Positions 48,629 through 59,932 of a DNA stretch of 64,000 nucleotides are shown here, piece by piece. The notes under the pieces are model-generated. The model was given only the letters and a program-made list of their open reading frames with translations. It was not told where the DNA came from and ran no database searches. The position numbers and the translations under genes were made by a program. The stretch's first letter is position 1. Each line of letters begins with the position of its first letter. This stretch comes from Moraxella ovis. GTDB lineage: Bacteria > Pseudomonadota > Gammaproteobacteria > Pseudomonadales > Moraxellaceae. The DNA lies in NCBI RefSeq assembly GCF_900453105.1, contig NZ_UGPW01000001.1, positions 1,860,001 through 1,924,000 of the forward strand. Reading direction: 5' to 3'.

Positions 48629-49273
48629 TTATTTTATTTTTCGATGGCGAATGATTTCGATGATCATCGGAACCACTGACAGCACAATGATGCCAATCAT
48701 AAAGAAAGTGAAGTATTTTTTGACAAATGGCAATTGCCCAAAAAAATACCCAAGCATGGTAAACGACACCACCCACAGAATCGCCCCAATCACATTATAT
48801 CTGGCGAAGTCCCTATACGGCATGTTCCCCATTCCGCCAACGAACGGCGCAAATGTACGCACGATCGGCACAAATCTTGCGATGATGATCGTGCGACCGC
48901 CATATTTGGCGTAGTAGCTTTGGGTCTTGTGTAGATAGGCTTGTTTGAAGATCTTAGAATCAGGACTTGAGAACAGACGTCTGCCAAAGTGCTTACCAAT
49001 CTCAAAATTCACAAAATCACCAATAATCGCAGCGATGATCAGTAGCAACATCAACAGCCAAACATTCATCTCGCCGACAGCTGCAATCGCCCCTGCCGCA
49101 AACAGCATTGAATCACCCGGCAAAAACGGCGCAACCACCAGCCCTGTCTCACAAAAGACAATGACAAATAAAATGGCGTAAATCCACTTTCCGTGATTAT
49201 CCACCAATTCCTGAAGATGATCGCCAATATGCAAGATAAAATCAACGATGCCTAAAATAAAATCCACAATCAA
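48629..49273 (-). CDS. DedA family membrane protein
   Basis: An inner-membrane protein of 214 residues in the DedA/VTT family, which includes undecaprenyl-phosphate and phospholipid translocases and proteins needed for membrane potential and division. Landmarks are the [20 protein letters not shown] segment, the [12 protein letters not shown] loop and the family signature [20 protein letters not shown] with its essential arginines. The start seems to be a non-ATG codon (TTG), with no ATG nearby. It forms a two-gene unit with rlmA. The pair is GATC-rich and bounded downstream by an rlmA fragment. Confidence 0.85.
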   Translation of the reverse strand: MIVDFILGIVDFILHIGDHLQELVDNHGKWIYAILFVIVFCETGLVVAPFLPGDSMLFAAGAIAAVGEMNVWLLMLLLIIAAIIGDFVNFEIGKHFGRRLFSSPDSKIFKQAYLHKTQSYYAKYGGRTIIIARFVPIVRTFAPFVGGMGNMPYRDFARYNVIGAILWVVSFTMLGYFFGQLPFVKKYFTFFMIGIIVLSVVPMIIEIIRHRKIK

Positions 49274-49373
49274 CTCTAAGCTAAATAATGAGCGCCTATT
49301 TTATCATGGATTAATGGAGAATAAATAGTTGAATTGGGCAACTTACTGACCAAAAGTCATCTGCGGAACTGTG

Positions 49374-49511
49374 TCAAAGGCATGCTTTTTGCTGAACCAC
49401 GTGAGGATTGATGTAGCCGTCTTTGCTTAAATCATAGCTGTGGCGGTTGTGGCAGGTATAGGTTTTACCGTGCAGGGTTAGGTCGGTGTGGCAGATGGGG
49501 CAGATGAGCAT
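49374..49511 (-). pseudogene. truncated second copy of the rlmA N-terminus
   Basis: The reading MLICPICHTDLTLHGKTY, then TCHNRHSYDLSKDGYINPHV, then VQQKACL and stop matches the first 40 codons of rlmA at 47801-48616 with several substitutions. All four zinc ligands (Cys4, Cys7, Cys20, His24) remain, but the methyltransferase domain is absent. The differences show it is a diverged homologue, not a recent exact duplication. It lies beside the start of dedA and most likely marks where a dedA-rlmA segment displaced a resident rlmA. Confidence 0.85.
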
Positions 49512-49571
49512 AGATTTCTTTGCTTAAAAATAAAAGGCACACTATATCATGAATTTGAAAAAATACCCATG

Positions 49572-50069
49572 CTAATACTTATTTTTATAGACCAGTCGCC
49601 GACAATCATCATATTTATAAAAACTAACATATAAACGCACATGATATAAATCATCAAAATTATAATCACCTACTGATATTGCATTTTCACCTACGCAAAG
49701 CCGTCTATAAAAAGAATGCTTGGCGGTATCATGTTCTGATAATTCAACATCATCGGCAATTTTTTGAATATTTGCCAATAAGGTCTCAATATCGCCTGCT
49801 TTTGGATTATGATAATGGTAGGTAATAGAAATGGATTGAGCACTGGTTTTTTTATGGTCATCTCGTTTATCAAATGGGGGTAAGCCGATAGTAATGGCGT
49901 CCAAGATTTGTTGCAATTCAGCTTGCTTTTTATCATAATCCAATGTTATTGGGGCATGAAATTCAGGGTTTTTAAATTGGTCTATCCTGTCATAAATCAC
50001 AACGGATAGCACCAAAATACCAACAATACCAATAAAAATGCTGCCAAACATTTCTTTGTTGCCTTTCAT
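49572..50069 (-). CDS. hypothetical single-pass membrane protein
   Basis: I do not recognise this protein. From the ATG at 50067-50069 it is 165 residues: a short N-terminus (MKGNKEMFG), one hydrophobic helix (SIFIGIVGILVLSVVIYD, about residues 10-27), then a soluble domain of mixed charge with two cysteines (RRLCVGEN and DDCRRL). An open frame extends further up into prfC but is not supported as coding. It begins 20 bp past the prfC stop and is probably cotranscribed with it. It is AT-rich with no GATC. Confidence 0.6.
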   Translation of the reverse strand: MKGNKEMFGSIFIGIVGILVLSVVIYDRIDQFKNPEFHAPITLDYDKKQAELQQILDAITIGLPPFDKRDDHKKTSAQSISITYHYHNPKAGDIETLLANIQKIADDVELSEHDTAKHSFYRRLCVGENAISVGDYNFDDLYHVRLYVSFYKYDDCRRLVYKNKY

Positions 50070-50088
50070 GCTACCCAACTTAAAAAAA

Positions 50089-51672
50089 TCAATGCTCCCT
50101 AGTCGCCCGAAACTCCACCTCAGGATACCGCTCTTGCATAAGTTGCAGATTGACACGGCTTGGGGCAAGGTAGGTCAGATACCCACCACCGTCCACCGAG
50201 AGTTGGTCGTGGGCTTTTTTCTTAAATTTTTCAAAGGCAGCTTTATCATCACAATGCACCCAACGCACGGTGGCGATACTAATCGGCTCAAAGGTGCATT
50301 GTACCTTATATTCTTCTAGCAGGCGATGTGCCACCACTTCAAATTGTAGCACGCCCACCGCCCCCAAAATCAGGTCGTTATTGATTTGGGGCATAAATAC
50401 TTGCGTTGCTCCTTCTTCGGAGAGTTGTTGTAAGCCCTTTTGTAATTGCTTGGATTTCATCGGGTCTTTTAGTACCACACGGCGGAATAATTCTGGGGCG
50501 AAGTGCGGAATGCCTGTAAAGTTTAAGGTCTCACCACTGGTAAAGCTATCGCCAATCTGGATTGTGCCGTGATTGTGCAAGCCGATGATGTCGCCAGCGT
50601 ACGCTTCGTCCAATGCTTCACGGTCGCCCGCTAGGAACATGAGTGCGTCCGACACTCGCACTTCTTTTCCGATACGCACATGGTTCATTTTCATGCCACG
50701 CTCGTATTTGCCCGAACACACACGCATAAAGGCGACACGGTCTCGGTGCTTGGGGTCCATGTTGGCTTGGATTTTAAAGACAAAGCCCGTAAAGGCAGGC
50801 TCGTCCGCTTTGACGGTGCGTTCTACCGCCACATGATCTTTTGGGGGTGGAGCGTATTGGGTCAGCACGTCCAAAATCATGTTTACACCAAAGTTACCCA
50901 ACGCCGTACCGAACAAAACAGGCGTTTGTCGCCCTGCCAAAAACTCGTCCACGTCCCAGTCTTCATACGCCATTTGGGCAAGTTCAATGTTGTCCATAAA
51001 CTCGTCCCATAAAATCTGCCCAAGCCTGTCCTTGATGTCGGCATGGTCGTAACCGTCTCGGCTCTCGATATCCGTGATTTGTGAGCCAAAGCCTTTTTTA
51101 TAAAAGTAAGTCTTGTTGTCCACAAAACTATACACGCCCACAAAATCCTGCCCCATGCCAATCGGATAAGCAAATGGCACGCATTTGATTTTTAGGACGC
51201 TTTCAATCTCATCAAGCAGGGCAAGCGGATTTTGGATTTCACGGTCAAGTTTATTAACAAATGAAATAATGGGCGTATCACGCATACGGCACACTTCCAT
51301 GAGCTTAATCGTCCGCTCTTCCACGCCTTTGGCTCCGTCAATAACCATAAGAGCAGAGTCCACAGCGGTCAGCGTGCGGTAAGTGTCTTCTGAAAAGTCA
51401 GCGTGTCCAGGGGTATCTAGTAGATTAACCACATGATTTTTATAGGGAAATTGCATGACCGATGTCGTGATAGAGATACCACGCTCTTGCTCCATGCTCA
51501 TCCAGTCGGATGTCGCATGGCGGTCGGCTTTACGTCCACGCACCTCGCCTGCGACTTGGATTGCCTTGCCCCACAGTAGGAGCTTTTCGGTCATGGTGGT
51601 TTTACCTGCGTCAGGGTGCGAGATAATGGCGAATGTACGGCGTTGGTTGATTTCTTGGGATAATTGGCTCAT
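50089..51672 (-). CDS. prfC: peptide chain release factor 3
   Basis: A GTPase that removes RF1 and RF2 from the ribosome after termination. It is 527 residues with the P-loop [18 protein letters not shown], switch region [29 protein letters not shown] and NKLDRE, all typical of RF3. The next gene downstream is the unknown membrane protein at 49572. Only one GATC was seen (50835) against about six expected. Confidence 0.95.
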   Translation of the reverse strand: MSQLSQEINQRRTFAIISHPDAGKTTMTEKLLLWGKAIQVAGEVRGRKADRHATSDWMSMEQERGISITTSVMQFPYKNHVVNLLDTPGHADFSEDTYRTLTAVDSALMVIDGAKGVEERTIKLMEVCRMRDTPIISFVNKLDREIQNPLALLDEIESVLKIKCVPFAYPIGMGQDFVGVYSFVDNKTYFYKKGFGSQITDIESRDGYDHADIKDRLGQILWDEFMDNIELAQMAYEDWDVDEFLAGRQTPVLFGTALGNFGVNMILDVLTQYAPPPKDHVAVERTVKADEPAFTGFVFKIQANMDPKHRDRVAFMRVCSGKYERGMKMNHVRIGKEVRVSDALMFLAGDREALDEAYAGDIIGLHNHGTIQIGDSFTSGETLNFTGIPHFAPELFRRVVLKDPMKSKQLQKGLQQLSEEGATQVFMPQINNDLILGAVGVLQFEVVAHRLLEEYKVQCTFEPISIATVRWVHCDDKAAFEKFKKKAHDQLSVDGGGYLTYLAPSRVNLQLMQERYPEVEFRATREH

Positions 51673-51734
51673 GATGTCTGATCGTTAATTAAAAAATGGC
51701 TAATTATATCATGTTTTACATTGGCAAATACAGC

Positions 51735-51819
51735 CTTGACCTCCTCCCCTTGCTAAAGCAAGAGGATTCCTAATATCGCTACTGGGTGTTTCCTAATTCA
51801 ACGAGATTGGCTTATGCAG
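51735..51819 (+). mobile_element. probable IS200/IS605-type right-end remnant without tnpB
   Basis: The sequence contains CTCCTCCCCTTGCTAAAGCA with a CTTGC-TAAA-GCAAG hairpin (51749-51762), then GGATTCCTAAT and a tail ending CTTATGCAG. From memory this closely resembles the DNA just downstream of tnpB in many IS605-family elements, the region that yields the TnpB guide-RNA scaffold. No transposase or tnpB frame is present, so it would be a relic or a non-autonomous end. It lies between the prfC start and the topA terminator. Confidence 0.4.
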
Positions 51820-51831
51820 AATAAATATAGC

Positions 51832-51860
51832 AAAACCCCAAAGCAACTCTTTGGGGTTTT
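51832..51860 (-). terminator. topA terminator
   Basis: A perfect 12-bp stem (AAAACCCCAAAG and its complement) with a 5-nt loop begins 2 bp past the topA stop codon. Confidence 0.8.
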
Positions 51861-51862
51861 GA

Positions 51863-54499
51863 TCACTCCTCAATCCATTTACCATCTCGCCACACCAAGG
51901 CAAAACGTGTCGCCTTGCCGTCTTTTTCTGAGCCGACATATTGCTCGGCATTCTTGCGAGACCATCTTAAGATGGTAGGGTTGCCCTTATCATCGACATC
52001 TGGCGCCTCGAACAGATAGGCGAATTTCGGTTCTAGCTGGTCTTTGATGGGGCGCAGCTCAGCAAGCTTAGGCGGGCGCGTTTCGCGCACTTTGGGGAAT
52101 TTGGACGCTGCTAAGAACAGTCCTGCTGCTCCTTCACGCAGTACATAATGATCATCGAACTTCTGCGAGCGCAGATTTGGCATGCTGATGGCAGTCATGC
52201 GTGGCGGTGCTGCTTCGCCGTTTTTTAATACCTTACGCGTGTTGTCACAGCTGCCGCAGGCGAAGTACGCGCCGAAACGACCGGTTTTTAAGGTCATCTT
52301 GCCATCGCATTTATCGCAATCGATGGTGGGTGCGTCTTGATTGTCCGTACCTGCTACCTCGAACACACCGCGCTCTAGCTCATAGCCATCACAGTCTGGG
52401 TTATTACCACAGATATGCAGCTTTAGACCACCATCGACGATGTAGCTCTCCATAGCTGTGTGGCACTTTGGACAGCGTTTTTTCTCCATGAGTGCATTAA
52501 CTTCTGCCGAGTCATCGTCCGCATCGAAGGCAAAAGCAGATGCCGGCATGAGGTTCTTAGTGCCTTTGCAGCGCTCTTTTGGCGGTAGATTATAGCCAGT
52601 ACAGCCCAAGAATACGCCCGTTGAGCCTATGCGAATCTGCATCGGACGGCTGCACAGATCACAGTGGATGTCTGGCACATTCGTCGGGTCGTTCGGGCGC
52701 ATGCCGCCTTTACCTTTGGCGGTTTCTAATTTACCCTTAAAATCACCGTAGAAATTGTCCAGCACACGCTTCCAATCTTGATGGCCTTCTGCCACCTCGT
52801 CAAGCTCATCTTCAAGCCCAGCGGTAAACGCATAATCCATCAGATCGGGGAAACTCTCGATCAAGCGCTCCGTCACGATGTCGCCCATCTTCTCAGCGTA
52901 TAGGCGCTTATTCTCTAGGCGAACGTAGCCACGTTCTTGGATGGTGGAGATGATGGATGCATAGGTTGATGGTCGTCCGATGCCACGGCTTTCAAGCTCC
53001 TTGACAAGACTGGCCTCAGAATAGCGCGCAGGCGGCTTGGTAAAATGCTGACTCGGCTCAATGTTAATCAGTGGTAGATGCTCGCCCACTTGTACGTTCG
53101 GCAGTAGTACGTCATCGCTCTTGGCAGGTGGCTGAACCTTAGTATAGCCATCAAATACGAGCGTACGCCCTTTCGCCTTAAGTTCAACACCATTAGCATC
53201 AACAATCAGGCTCACCGAACGATAGCGCGCAGGCGTCATCTGGCAAGCCACGAACTGACGCCAAATCAGCTCATACAGGCGCTGAGCATCACGCTCCATC
53301 GCTGTCAGCTGGGTTGATTTGATGGCAACATTAGATGGACGAATCGCTTCGTGCGCCTCTTGTGCGTTTTGTTTGTTGCCATAGAAATTCGGCTTTTCTG
53401 GCAGGTATTGATTGCCAAAATTATCCGTAATGTAGCCACGCACCGCACCAAGCGCATCTTGGCTCAAGAAAGTCGAGTCGGTACGCATATAGGTAATGAA
53501 GCCCGCTTCATAGAGTCTTTGAGCCAGAATCATGGTTTTTTTGACTGAGAATCCCAAGCGTGTGCTTGCTGCTTGCTGCAACGTCGATGTAATAAAAGGT
53601 GCAGACGCTCTAGACTGCGTAGGCTTCTCATCGATGCTAGAGACGATGAATTTGGCATCAGACAGGACATTCACGATGGCATCGGCATCGTCTTTATTGC
53701 CAAGCTTTAAGGTCTTGCCTTTATATTTGGTGGCTTCTAGGCGCAGATCCTCTCCAGCGGCTTGGTTATTGGTGTGAATCTCCCAATATTCCACCGGCAC
53801 GAAGGCACGAATCTCACGCTCACGCTCCACCACCAGACGAGTCGCCACCGACTGCACGCGCCCTGCTGACAGACCACGAGCGACCTTTGCCCACAGTAGC
53901 GGCGACACCATAAAGCCCACCACACGATCAAGGAATCGGCGCGCCTGCTGGGCATTGACACGATCGATGTTTAGCTTGTCGGGATGCTCAAATGCTTTTT
54001 GGACAGCGGTTTTGGTGATTTCATTAAATACCACACGGCTGTACTTATCATCACTACCGCCAATCACTTCCTTTAGATGCCAAGCGATCGCCTCCCCCTC
54101 TCTGTCCAAATCGGTCGCCAGATAAATGATATCAGCGTCTTTAGCTAGGGATTTTAGTTCTTTGATGACCTTGGTTTTATTTGGCAAAATCTCATACACC
54201 GCCGCCCAGTCATGCTCAGGATCCACACCCATGCGACGAACCAACGCACGCTGCGCTTTCTCTTCGCGGGACAATCCCGTCTCATCTGCTTTGGCCTTGG
54301 TCTTGTCTGTGCCAGATACAGGTAGGTCGCGCACATGCCCCACGCTAGAACGTACGATATAGTCATTACCCAAGTATTTATTAATCGTCTTGGCTTTGGC
54401 AGGCGACTCCACGATAACAAGCGACTTACCCTTGGCGGATGCCTTGGGTGCAGTCGTGGTGGACTTGGTAGTTTTTTTGGTGGATTTGGTTGTCGACAT
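51863..54499 (-). CDS. topA: DNA topoisomerase I
   Basis: Relaxes negative supercoils by single-strand passage. It is 878 residues: a low-complexity Lys/Thr/Ser N-terminus (1-25), Toprim domain ([19 protein letters not shown] and [15 protein letters not shown]), active-site tyrosine in ITYMRTDST, and three C-terminal zinc ribbons beginning [16 protein letters not shown] and CDKCDGKM. A last basic region follows ([20 protein letters not shown]). The basic N-terminal extension is unlike E. coli TopA. The ATG follows AAGG by 7 nt. Confidence 0.96.
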   Translation of the reverse strand: MSTTKSTKKTTKSTTTAPKASAKGKSLVIVESPAKAKTINKYLGNDYIVRSSVGHVRDLPVSGTDKTKAKADETGLSREEKAQRALVRRMGVDPEHDWAAVYEILPNKTKVIKELKSLAKDADIIYLATDLDREGEAIAWHLKEVIGGSDDKYSRVVFNEITKTAVQKAFEHPDKLNIDRVNAQQARRFLDRVVGFMVSPLLWAKVARGLSAGRVQSVATRLVVEREREIRAFVPVEYWEIHTNNQAAGEDLRLEATKYKGKTLKLGNKDDADAIVNVLSDAKFIVSSIDEKPTQSRASAPFITSTLQQAASTRLGFSVKKTMILAQRLYEAGFITYMRTDSTFLSQDALGAVRGYITDNFGNQYLPEKPNFYGNKQNAQEAHEAIRPSNVAIKSTQLTAMERDAQRLYELIWRQFVACQMTPARYRSVSLIVDANGVELKAKGRTLVFDGYTKVQPPAKSDDVLLPNVQVGEHLPLINIEPSQHFTKPPARYSEASLVKELESRGIGRPSTYASIISTIQERGYVRLENKRLYAEKMGDIVTERLIESFPDLMDYAFTAGLEDELDEVAEGHQDWKRVLDNFYGDFKGKLETAKGKGGMRPNDPTNVPDIHCDLCSRPMQIRIGSTGVFLGCTGYNLPPKERCKGTKNLMPASAFAFDADDDSAEVNALMEKKRCPKCHTAMESYIVDGGLKLHICGNNPDCDGYELERGVFEVAGTDNQDAPTIDCDKCDGKMTLKTGRFGAYFACGSCDNTRKVLKNGEAAPPRMTAISMPNLRSQKFDDHYVLREGAAGLFLAASKFPKVRETRPPKLAELRPIKDQLEPKFAYLFEAPDVDDKGNPTILRWSRKNAEQYVGSEKDGKATRFALVWRDGKWIEE

Positions 54500-54605
54500 G
54501 AAGCTGCCTTAAAAATGATTCAAAACGGTTTAATTTACTTTATTAATTATCCAATTTGTCCAAAACTGGAATCATCCCAAGAGTTACAAAAATATTTCTA
54601 TTTAT

Positions 54606-54634
54606 AAAATACCACACTACCCACACTCTGACAA
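54606..54634 (-). promoter_or_regulatory. candidate topA promoter with overlapping palindrome
   Basis: The -35 element TTGTCA (54629-54634) and the -10 element TATTTT (54606-54611) are separated by 17 bp. The -35 lies within the inverted repeat TGACA-N4-TGTCA (54629-54642), a possible operator. Confidence 0.4.
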
Positions 54635-54663
54635 GTATGTCAATATGTCATTAGGTGAGCATG

Positions 54664-55236
54664 TTATATTAATATGGAGTTAATTCTTGGCTGATTTTTG
54701 CGATTCATCTCATCGCCCCATGCAGTAAGCTGCGCTTGCAGGGCGGTTAATTCCTGTTCGGCAAGGGGTTTGTCAAGTTTCTTGGTGCCTTGCCAAGATT
54801 GATAACGCCCATCATGCCAGTATATGATCACGCTGTTGGCTTTGGCTTGTAGTCCCACGACGTGATCGCCGATGTCCTTAGGTAGGTCGATCAATACGTC
54901 ATCTAAAGTATGACTACCCTCGATCGTCTGCCATGTAGAATCTGTTGCTGCCAGCCTCACTAAGGGCAGACGCCATTCATCATTAATGACCGCATAGGCC
55001 GTTACCATCTGATTCTTAACCGCGTGGTTGTTGGCTCGCACGCCTGTCTGAACAACAGCAGGCAGCCAGTCAGGACGGCTCACGAATTTTGGGTTAAATC
55101 CCAATCGTCTGGCCAATAATCTAAAATCTGACGTGCGTACCTCGTGCGCCTTTGGCTTGGCAGCGAACATGTTGCCAAGCAAAAATCCTGCCACGACAAG
55201 CACCACGATCAGCGGCAATGAGCCTTGAATATCCAT
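54664..55236 (-). CDS. hypothetical membrane-anchored protein downstream of ftsK
   Basis: A 190-residue protein of unknown function. One N-terminal hydrophobic helix (residues about 7-25) is followed by a soluble cytoplasmic or periplasmic domain with no cysteines and no recognised motif; conserved-looking elements are TSDFRLLARRLGFNPKFV and SVIIYWHDGRYQSW. The ATG lies 8 bp past the ftsK stop codon, so it is almost certainly expressed with ftsK and may act at the membrane or division site. Confidence 0.65.
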   Translation of the reverse strand: MDIQGSLPLIVVLVVAGFLLGNMFAAKPKAHEVRTSDFRLLARRLGFNPKFVSRPDWLPAVVQTGVRANNHAVKNQMVTAYAVINDEWRLPLVRLAATDSTWQTIEGSHTLDDVLIDLPKDIGDHVVGLQAKANSVIIYWHDGRYQSWQGTKKLDKPLAEQELTALQAQLTAWGDEMNRKNQPRINSILI

Positions 55237-55243
55237 ACCGTCC

Positions 55244-58120
55244 TTACATTAGAATTTGGCGTTTGCCGCTATTATCCGCCGCGCTCACCACGCCGCGCTC
55301 TTCCATCATGTCCACGATGCGCGCTGCTCGGTTATAGCCGATGCTAAATTTACGCTGCAATGCTGAGATGGATACTTTACGCGTATCAAGCGTGTGCGAC
55401 ACCGCCAAATCAAAATACTCATCATCACTGCCCGTACCGCTGTCGCCACTGCCTTCACCCTCGAAAGTAAAGCTGTCTGTCAGGTCGATATAATCAGGCA
55501 CACCGCGCTCACGCCATGCGTCGGTCACACGGTTCACCTCATCATCCTTGACATAGGCGCCATGTACACGCTCGGTCTCGATCGCACCTGGCGCTAGGAA
55601 CATCATGTCACCATGACCCAGCATGTTCTCCGCGCCCGACTCCTCGATGATGATGCGGCTGTCTGTAGCAGAGTTCACGCGCAGTGCCACACGCGATGGG
55701 ATGTTAGACTTAATCAAGCCTGTCACCACGTTCGCCACAGGGCGCTGGGTGGCTAAGATAAGATGGATACCTGCTGCACGTGATTTTTGGGCAAGGCGGA
55801 CGATTGGCTCTTCTGCGGTCTTGCCAAGCTGCATGATCATGTCGGCGAATTCATCCGCCACGACGACGATTTTTGAGAGTGGTTTTAGTTTCGGTGCGAT
55901 GCCACTCACGTGGTCAGACGCACTCCATAGCGGATCAATAATGGGCTCGCCTGATGCTTGGGCTTCTAGCACCTTTTGGTTAAAGGCAGCAAGGTTACGC
56001 ACACGAAGCTTGCTCATCAGTAGATAACGACGCTCCATCTCAGTCACACACCAGTTAAGCGCGGCGGTCGCCTCGGTCATGTCAGTGATGACAGGCGTTA
56101 GCAGATGCGGGATGTCAGCGTAGTTCGCCAGCTCAAGCTGTTTTGGGTCAATTAGAACCAGCTTTAATTCATCAGGTGTATATTTTAATAGCATTGACAT
56201 CAAGAATGAGTTTACCAGCACCGATTTACCCGAGCCTGTCGTACCTGCCACCAGCATGTGCGGCGCCTTGGCAAGGTCAGCAATGACAGGCTTGCCGCTG
56301 ATGTTCGTACCGATGGCAATGCTGATGCCTGCATTCAGATCCTTATAATTAGGGGTGTCGAGCAGTTCAATTAGGCTGACAATCTGACGCTTACGATTAG
56401 GCACCTCAATACCAATATAAGGCTTACCTGCGATCACAGGAATCACGCGCAAAGACGCCATCGACATAGATCGCGCAAGATCTTGAGCGATCTTACTAAC
56501 GCGGCTCGCCTTGATGCCTGCTGCCAGATCCACCTCGAAGCGCGTCACCACAGGGCCTACCATCGCTGAGACGACTTCTGCCTTGACGTTGAATTCTTGC
56601 AGTTTAATCTCAAGCAGTGCCGACAGCTGGTCTAGCTCTTCTTGGGTGTAGGTGATGGTCTTGGCAGGCTTAGGATCTAGGATGTCAAGCTCTGGCACCG
56701 CGCTTAGACTCATGCGATATTCTAGCGTGCTCATCGCGTGCGACTTTGGTCGCTCGGTGCCTGATGACATAGATTTTGGCAGATGATCAACAGGCAGAAT
56801 CTCCGCTTCATCAATCTCTTCCACCTTGGCATAGACAGCTTCATCTTGATGAGTGGCATGAGATGTATGATTGTTATCGCTTAGCACCTCTGATTGGCTA
56901 TGCGTTTGCCGATCTTGGATGGCTTGTTCGTCAGCTTGCTCTATCAGAGCATTATTTGACAATCCTGCGAAGTCCACCCCGCCGAAGGCAGTATTCTCAT
57001 CAGATACACGCTCGGCGCTGATGACTGGAGCGACTTGACGGGCATCAGTAGTCTCTTGATGGCTGTCAAAATAATCATCCTCGTGGCGAATCTGCTCATC
57101 TATCACATACTCATCAGACTGCTGAATGGCCTCATATACAGGCTCATCGTACGCATTGACATCATAAGTCGTATCGATCTGTACGCTGCCGTCTTGATGA
57201 GTTGCCTTGTATGCATACGCGGTGCGATCATAATCCCTATCCTCCATGGTATCATCAGGTGCATCCATCTCTTCATAGTCAGGCTGAATATGCTCCTCAT
57301 GTAGCGGCACTGCCTGCGCCTGCTGCTGAGCCAATTTCTCCGCTTCGGCATCGGCTTGTTTTTTGGCGATGAGCTCTTCACGAAGCCCAGAATTCACCAA
57401 GAAGCTCTCCAGCGCCCCTTGATGGTTATGCGCCTGATAGACGGGTGTTCTTGGGGTGATTTGGCTGATAATCAGTTCATCATCTTCGGATGCATCCGCA
57501 CCGCTCACCTCGTCTGATGCATCTGTATAGATATCATCTTCGGTGGTGGTTTTGCGCTTGGCGAATTTTGCCCATAGTAGCGACCAGCGCACCTCAAAGG
57601 TCAATGTCGCCACCAATAACGTCATCAATACCAAGAACGTCATCGCGACAGGCACACCCAGCACACTAGTCAGACTACCTAGCAGCTCATAGCCCAACAT
57701 CCCACCAAAGGTCGCTGCACTGTCCGCCTGCCACCACGCGCCCAGCTGAGCGAACATCGCACTGATGCACGCCAACAAGAACGCATATGCAATCAGACGC
57801 AGCACCCACATTACAGAGCCGCGCGTCCACCACAGATGCACCAACTCATAGGCGAGCACCGCTACAAAAAACCACGCGCCCAACCCAAAAAACGCACGCA
57901 GAACGTCCGCCACCCACGCGCCCAGACGACCACCGACATTACTGATGTCGCTGCTGCTACCGACATGAGACCACGCAGGGTCCGCAGGGTTATAAGACAG
58001 CAACGAGATGAATAAAAACGCCAAAAGCCCCACACCAACCATACTAAAAAACAGGCGCTTGATGATGGGTAATTTACCTAAGAATTGATTGACGGATTCG
58101 TGTTGAAGCAGTTGATTCAT
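55244..58120 (-). CDS. ftsK: DNA translocase FtsK
   Basis: A septal ATPase that pumps DNA at division and activates dif recombination. It is 958 residues: N-terminal membrane domain with about four helices (20-190), an acidic Gln/Asp-rich linker (about 195-470, short compared with E. coli), a RecA-like motor with Walker A GTTGSGKSVLVNSF and Walker B LKLVLIDPKQLEL, and a C-terminal winged-helix gamma domain (about 895-958, KVSISALQRKFSIGYNRAAR) that reads KOPS. It is divergent from trxB. The linker is free of cysteine and likely disordered. Confidence 0.96.
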   Translation of the reverse strand: MNQLLQHESVNQFLGKLPIIKRLFFSMVGVGLLAFLFISLLSYNPADPAWSHVGSSSDISNVGGRLGAWVADVLRAFFGLGAWFFVAVLAYELVHLWWTRGSVMWVLRLIAYAFLLACISAMFAQLGAWWQADSAATFGGMLGYELLGSLTSVLGVPVAMTFLVLMTLLVATLTFEVRWSLLWAKFAKRKTTTEDDIYTDASDEVSGADASEDDELIISQITPRTPVYQAHNHQGALESFLVNSGLREELIAKKQADAEAEKLAQQQAQAVPLHEEHIQPDYEEMDAPDDTMEDRDYDRTAYAYKATHQDGSVQIDTTYDVNAYDEPVYEAIQQSDEYVIDEQIRHEDDYFDSHQETTDARQVAPVISAERVSDENTAFGGVDFAGLSNNALIEQADEQAIQDRQTHSQSEVLSDNNHTSHATHQDEAVYAKVEEIDEAEILPVDHLPKSMSSGTERPKSHAMSTLEYRMSLSAVPELDILDPKPAKTITYTQEELDQLSALLEIKLQEFNVKAEVVSAMVGPVVTRFEVDLAAGIKASRVSKIAQDLARSMSMASLRVIPVIAGKPYIGIEVPNRKRQIVSLIELLDTPNYKDLNAGISIAIGTNISGKPVIADLAKAPHMLVAGTTGSGKSVLVNSFLMSMLLKYTPDELKLVLIDPKQLELANYADIPHLLTPVITDMTEATAALNWCVTEMERRYLLMSKLRVRNLAAFNQKVLEAQASGEPIIDPLWSASDHVSGIAPKLKPLSKIVVVADEFADMIMQLGKTAEEPIVRLAQKSRAAGIHLILATQRPVANVVTGLIKSNIPSRVALRVNSATDSRIIIEESGAENMLGHGDMMFLAPGAIETERVHGAYVKDDEVNRVTDAWRERGVPDYIDLTDSFTFEGEGSGDSGTGSDDEYFDLAVSHTLDTRKVSISALQRKFSIGYNRAARIVDMMEERGVVSAADNSGKRQILM

Positions 58121-58268
58121 GGTGGATGCTTAGAGATTGGTGCATTAACAAACCCTACATTATATAGGATAACCGCTTGACATATCAAAATTTTTATTGC
58201 AGGAAGAAAAAATTTTATGATTTTTTGATGTTTGGTTTTATTGATGGTGGTGTTTTGGCGGATTTGGC

Positions 58269-58298
58269 TTGCAATTTTGGCAAAATTTCCCATATACT
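58269..58298 (+). promoter_or_regulatory. candidate trxB promoter
   Basis: TTGCAA (58269-58274) and TATACT (58293-58298) are separated by 18 bp, about 40 bp before the trxB start. Confidence 0.4.
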
Positions 58299-58300
58299 AA

Positions 58301-59275
<975 letters not shown>

Positions 59276-59284
59276 TCTACACAA

Positions 59285-59312
59285 AGGGACGATCATCGTC
59301 CCTCTATTATTA
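59285..59312 (+). terminator. trxB terminator
   Basis: A perfect 8-bp stem (AGGGACGA and its complement) with a 3-nt loop, followed by a weak T-rich stretch. Confidence 0.65.
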
Positions 59313-59321
59313 TCGGTCATC

Positions 59322-59351
59322 TTGCAAAAAAAGTTACGGGCATCCTACAAT
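59322..59351 (+). promoter_or_regulatory. candidate promoter of the Sel1-repeat gene
   Basis: TTGCAA (59322-59327) and TACAAT (59346-59351) are separated by 18 bp, followed 28 bp later by the ATG with AGGAA upstream. Confidence 0.4.
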
Positions 59352-59378
59352 AGGGTAAATCCTACCCCAGGAAGACCC

Positions 59379-59916
59379 ATGATCCTCAGACACTCTCTCA
59401 TCGCCCTACTGCTGGGTATAAGCCTAAGCCTGACCAGCCCTGTTATGGCACAAAGCTGAATTTGCACAAGCCTTATCATACGCCAACAATCAAAACCATG
59501 GCCAAGCTTTTGAATTGTTTAATAAATTAGCCAAGCAAGGCTATTCCGGTGCTCAATATAATCTGGGTCAGATGTATTACGGTGGCCATGGTGTACGTCA
59601 AGATTATGCTCAAGCGACAGCTTGGTATCGTAAAGCAGCTGAGCCAGGCCATGCAGATACTCAATTTAATCTAGGTAATATGTATAACAATGGTCGAGGC
59701 GTGCGTCAAGATTATGCTCAGGCGATGGCTTGGTATAAAAAAGCCTATGCCCAAGGGCATGCCAAAGCCGCCTATAATATTGGGGTGTTCCACTATAACG
59801 GTGAAGGCGTACGCCAAAATAAAAGCACCGCCAAAGAATGGTTTGGTAAAACCTGTGAATTGGGCAATCAAGATGGCTGTGATGAATATCGCAAGCTCAA
59901 CCAACAGGGCTATTGA
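59379..59916 (+). pseudogene. exported Sel1-repeat protein, frameshifted just after the signal peptide
   Basis: From ATG 59379 the frame gives MILRHSLIALLLGISLSLTS, then PVMAQS and a stop: a complete signal peptide ending at a VMA cleavage site. One base out of frame, starting in the same place (GCT-GAA at 59455), the sequence continues AEFAQALSYANNQNHGQAFE into four Sel1 repeats (for example GYSGAQYNLGQMYYGGHGV, ADTQFNLGNMYNNGRGV) to the stop at 59916. One extra base at CAAAG (59451-59455) explains the break. Promoter, ribosome site and terminator look intact. Sel1 proteins scaffold protein contacts, often in the periplasm. Confidence 0.75.
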
Positions 59917-59932
59917 TCCACACTGTATCAAG

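Noticed and set aside
50069..50168. N-terminal extension of the membrane protein at 49572 into prfC
   Set aside because: The extension overlaps the prfC coding end and would put 33 unlikely residues before the membrane helix; the ATG at 50069 is sufficient.
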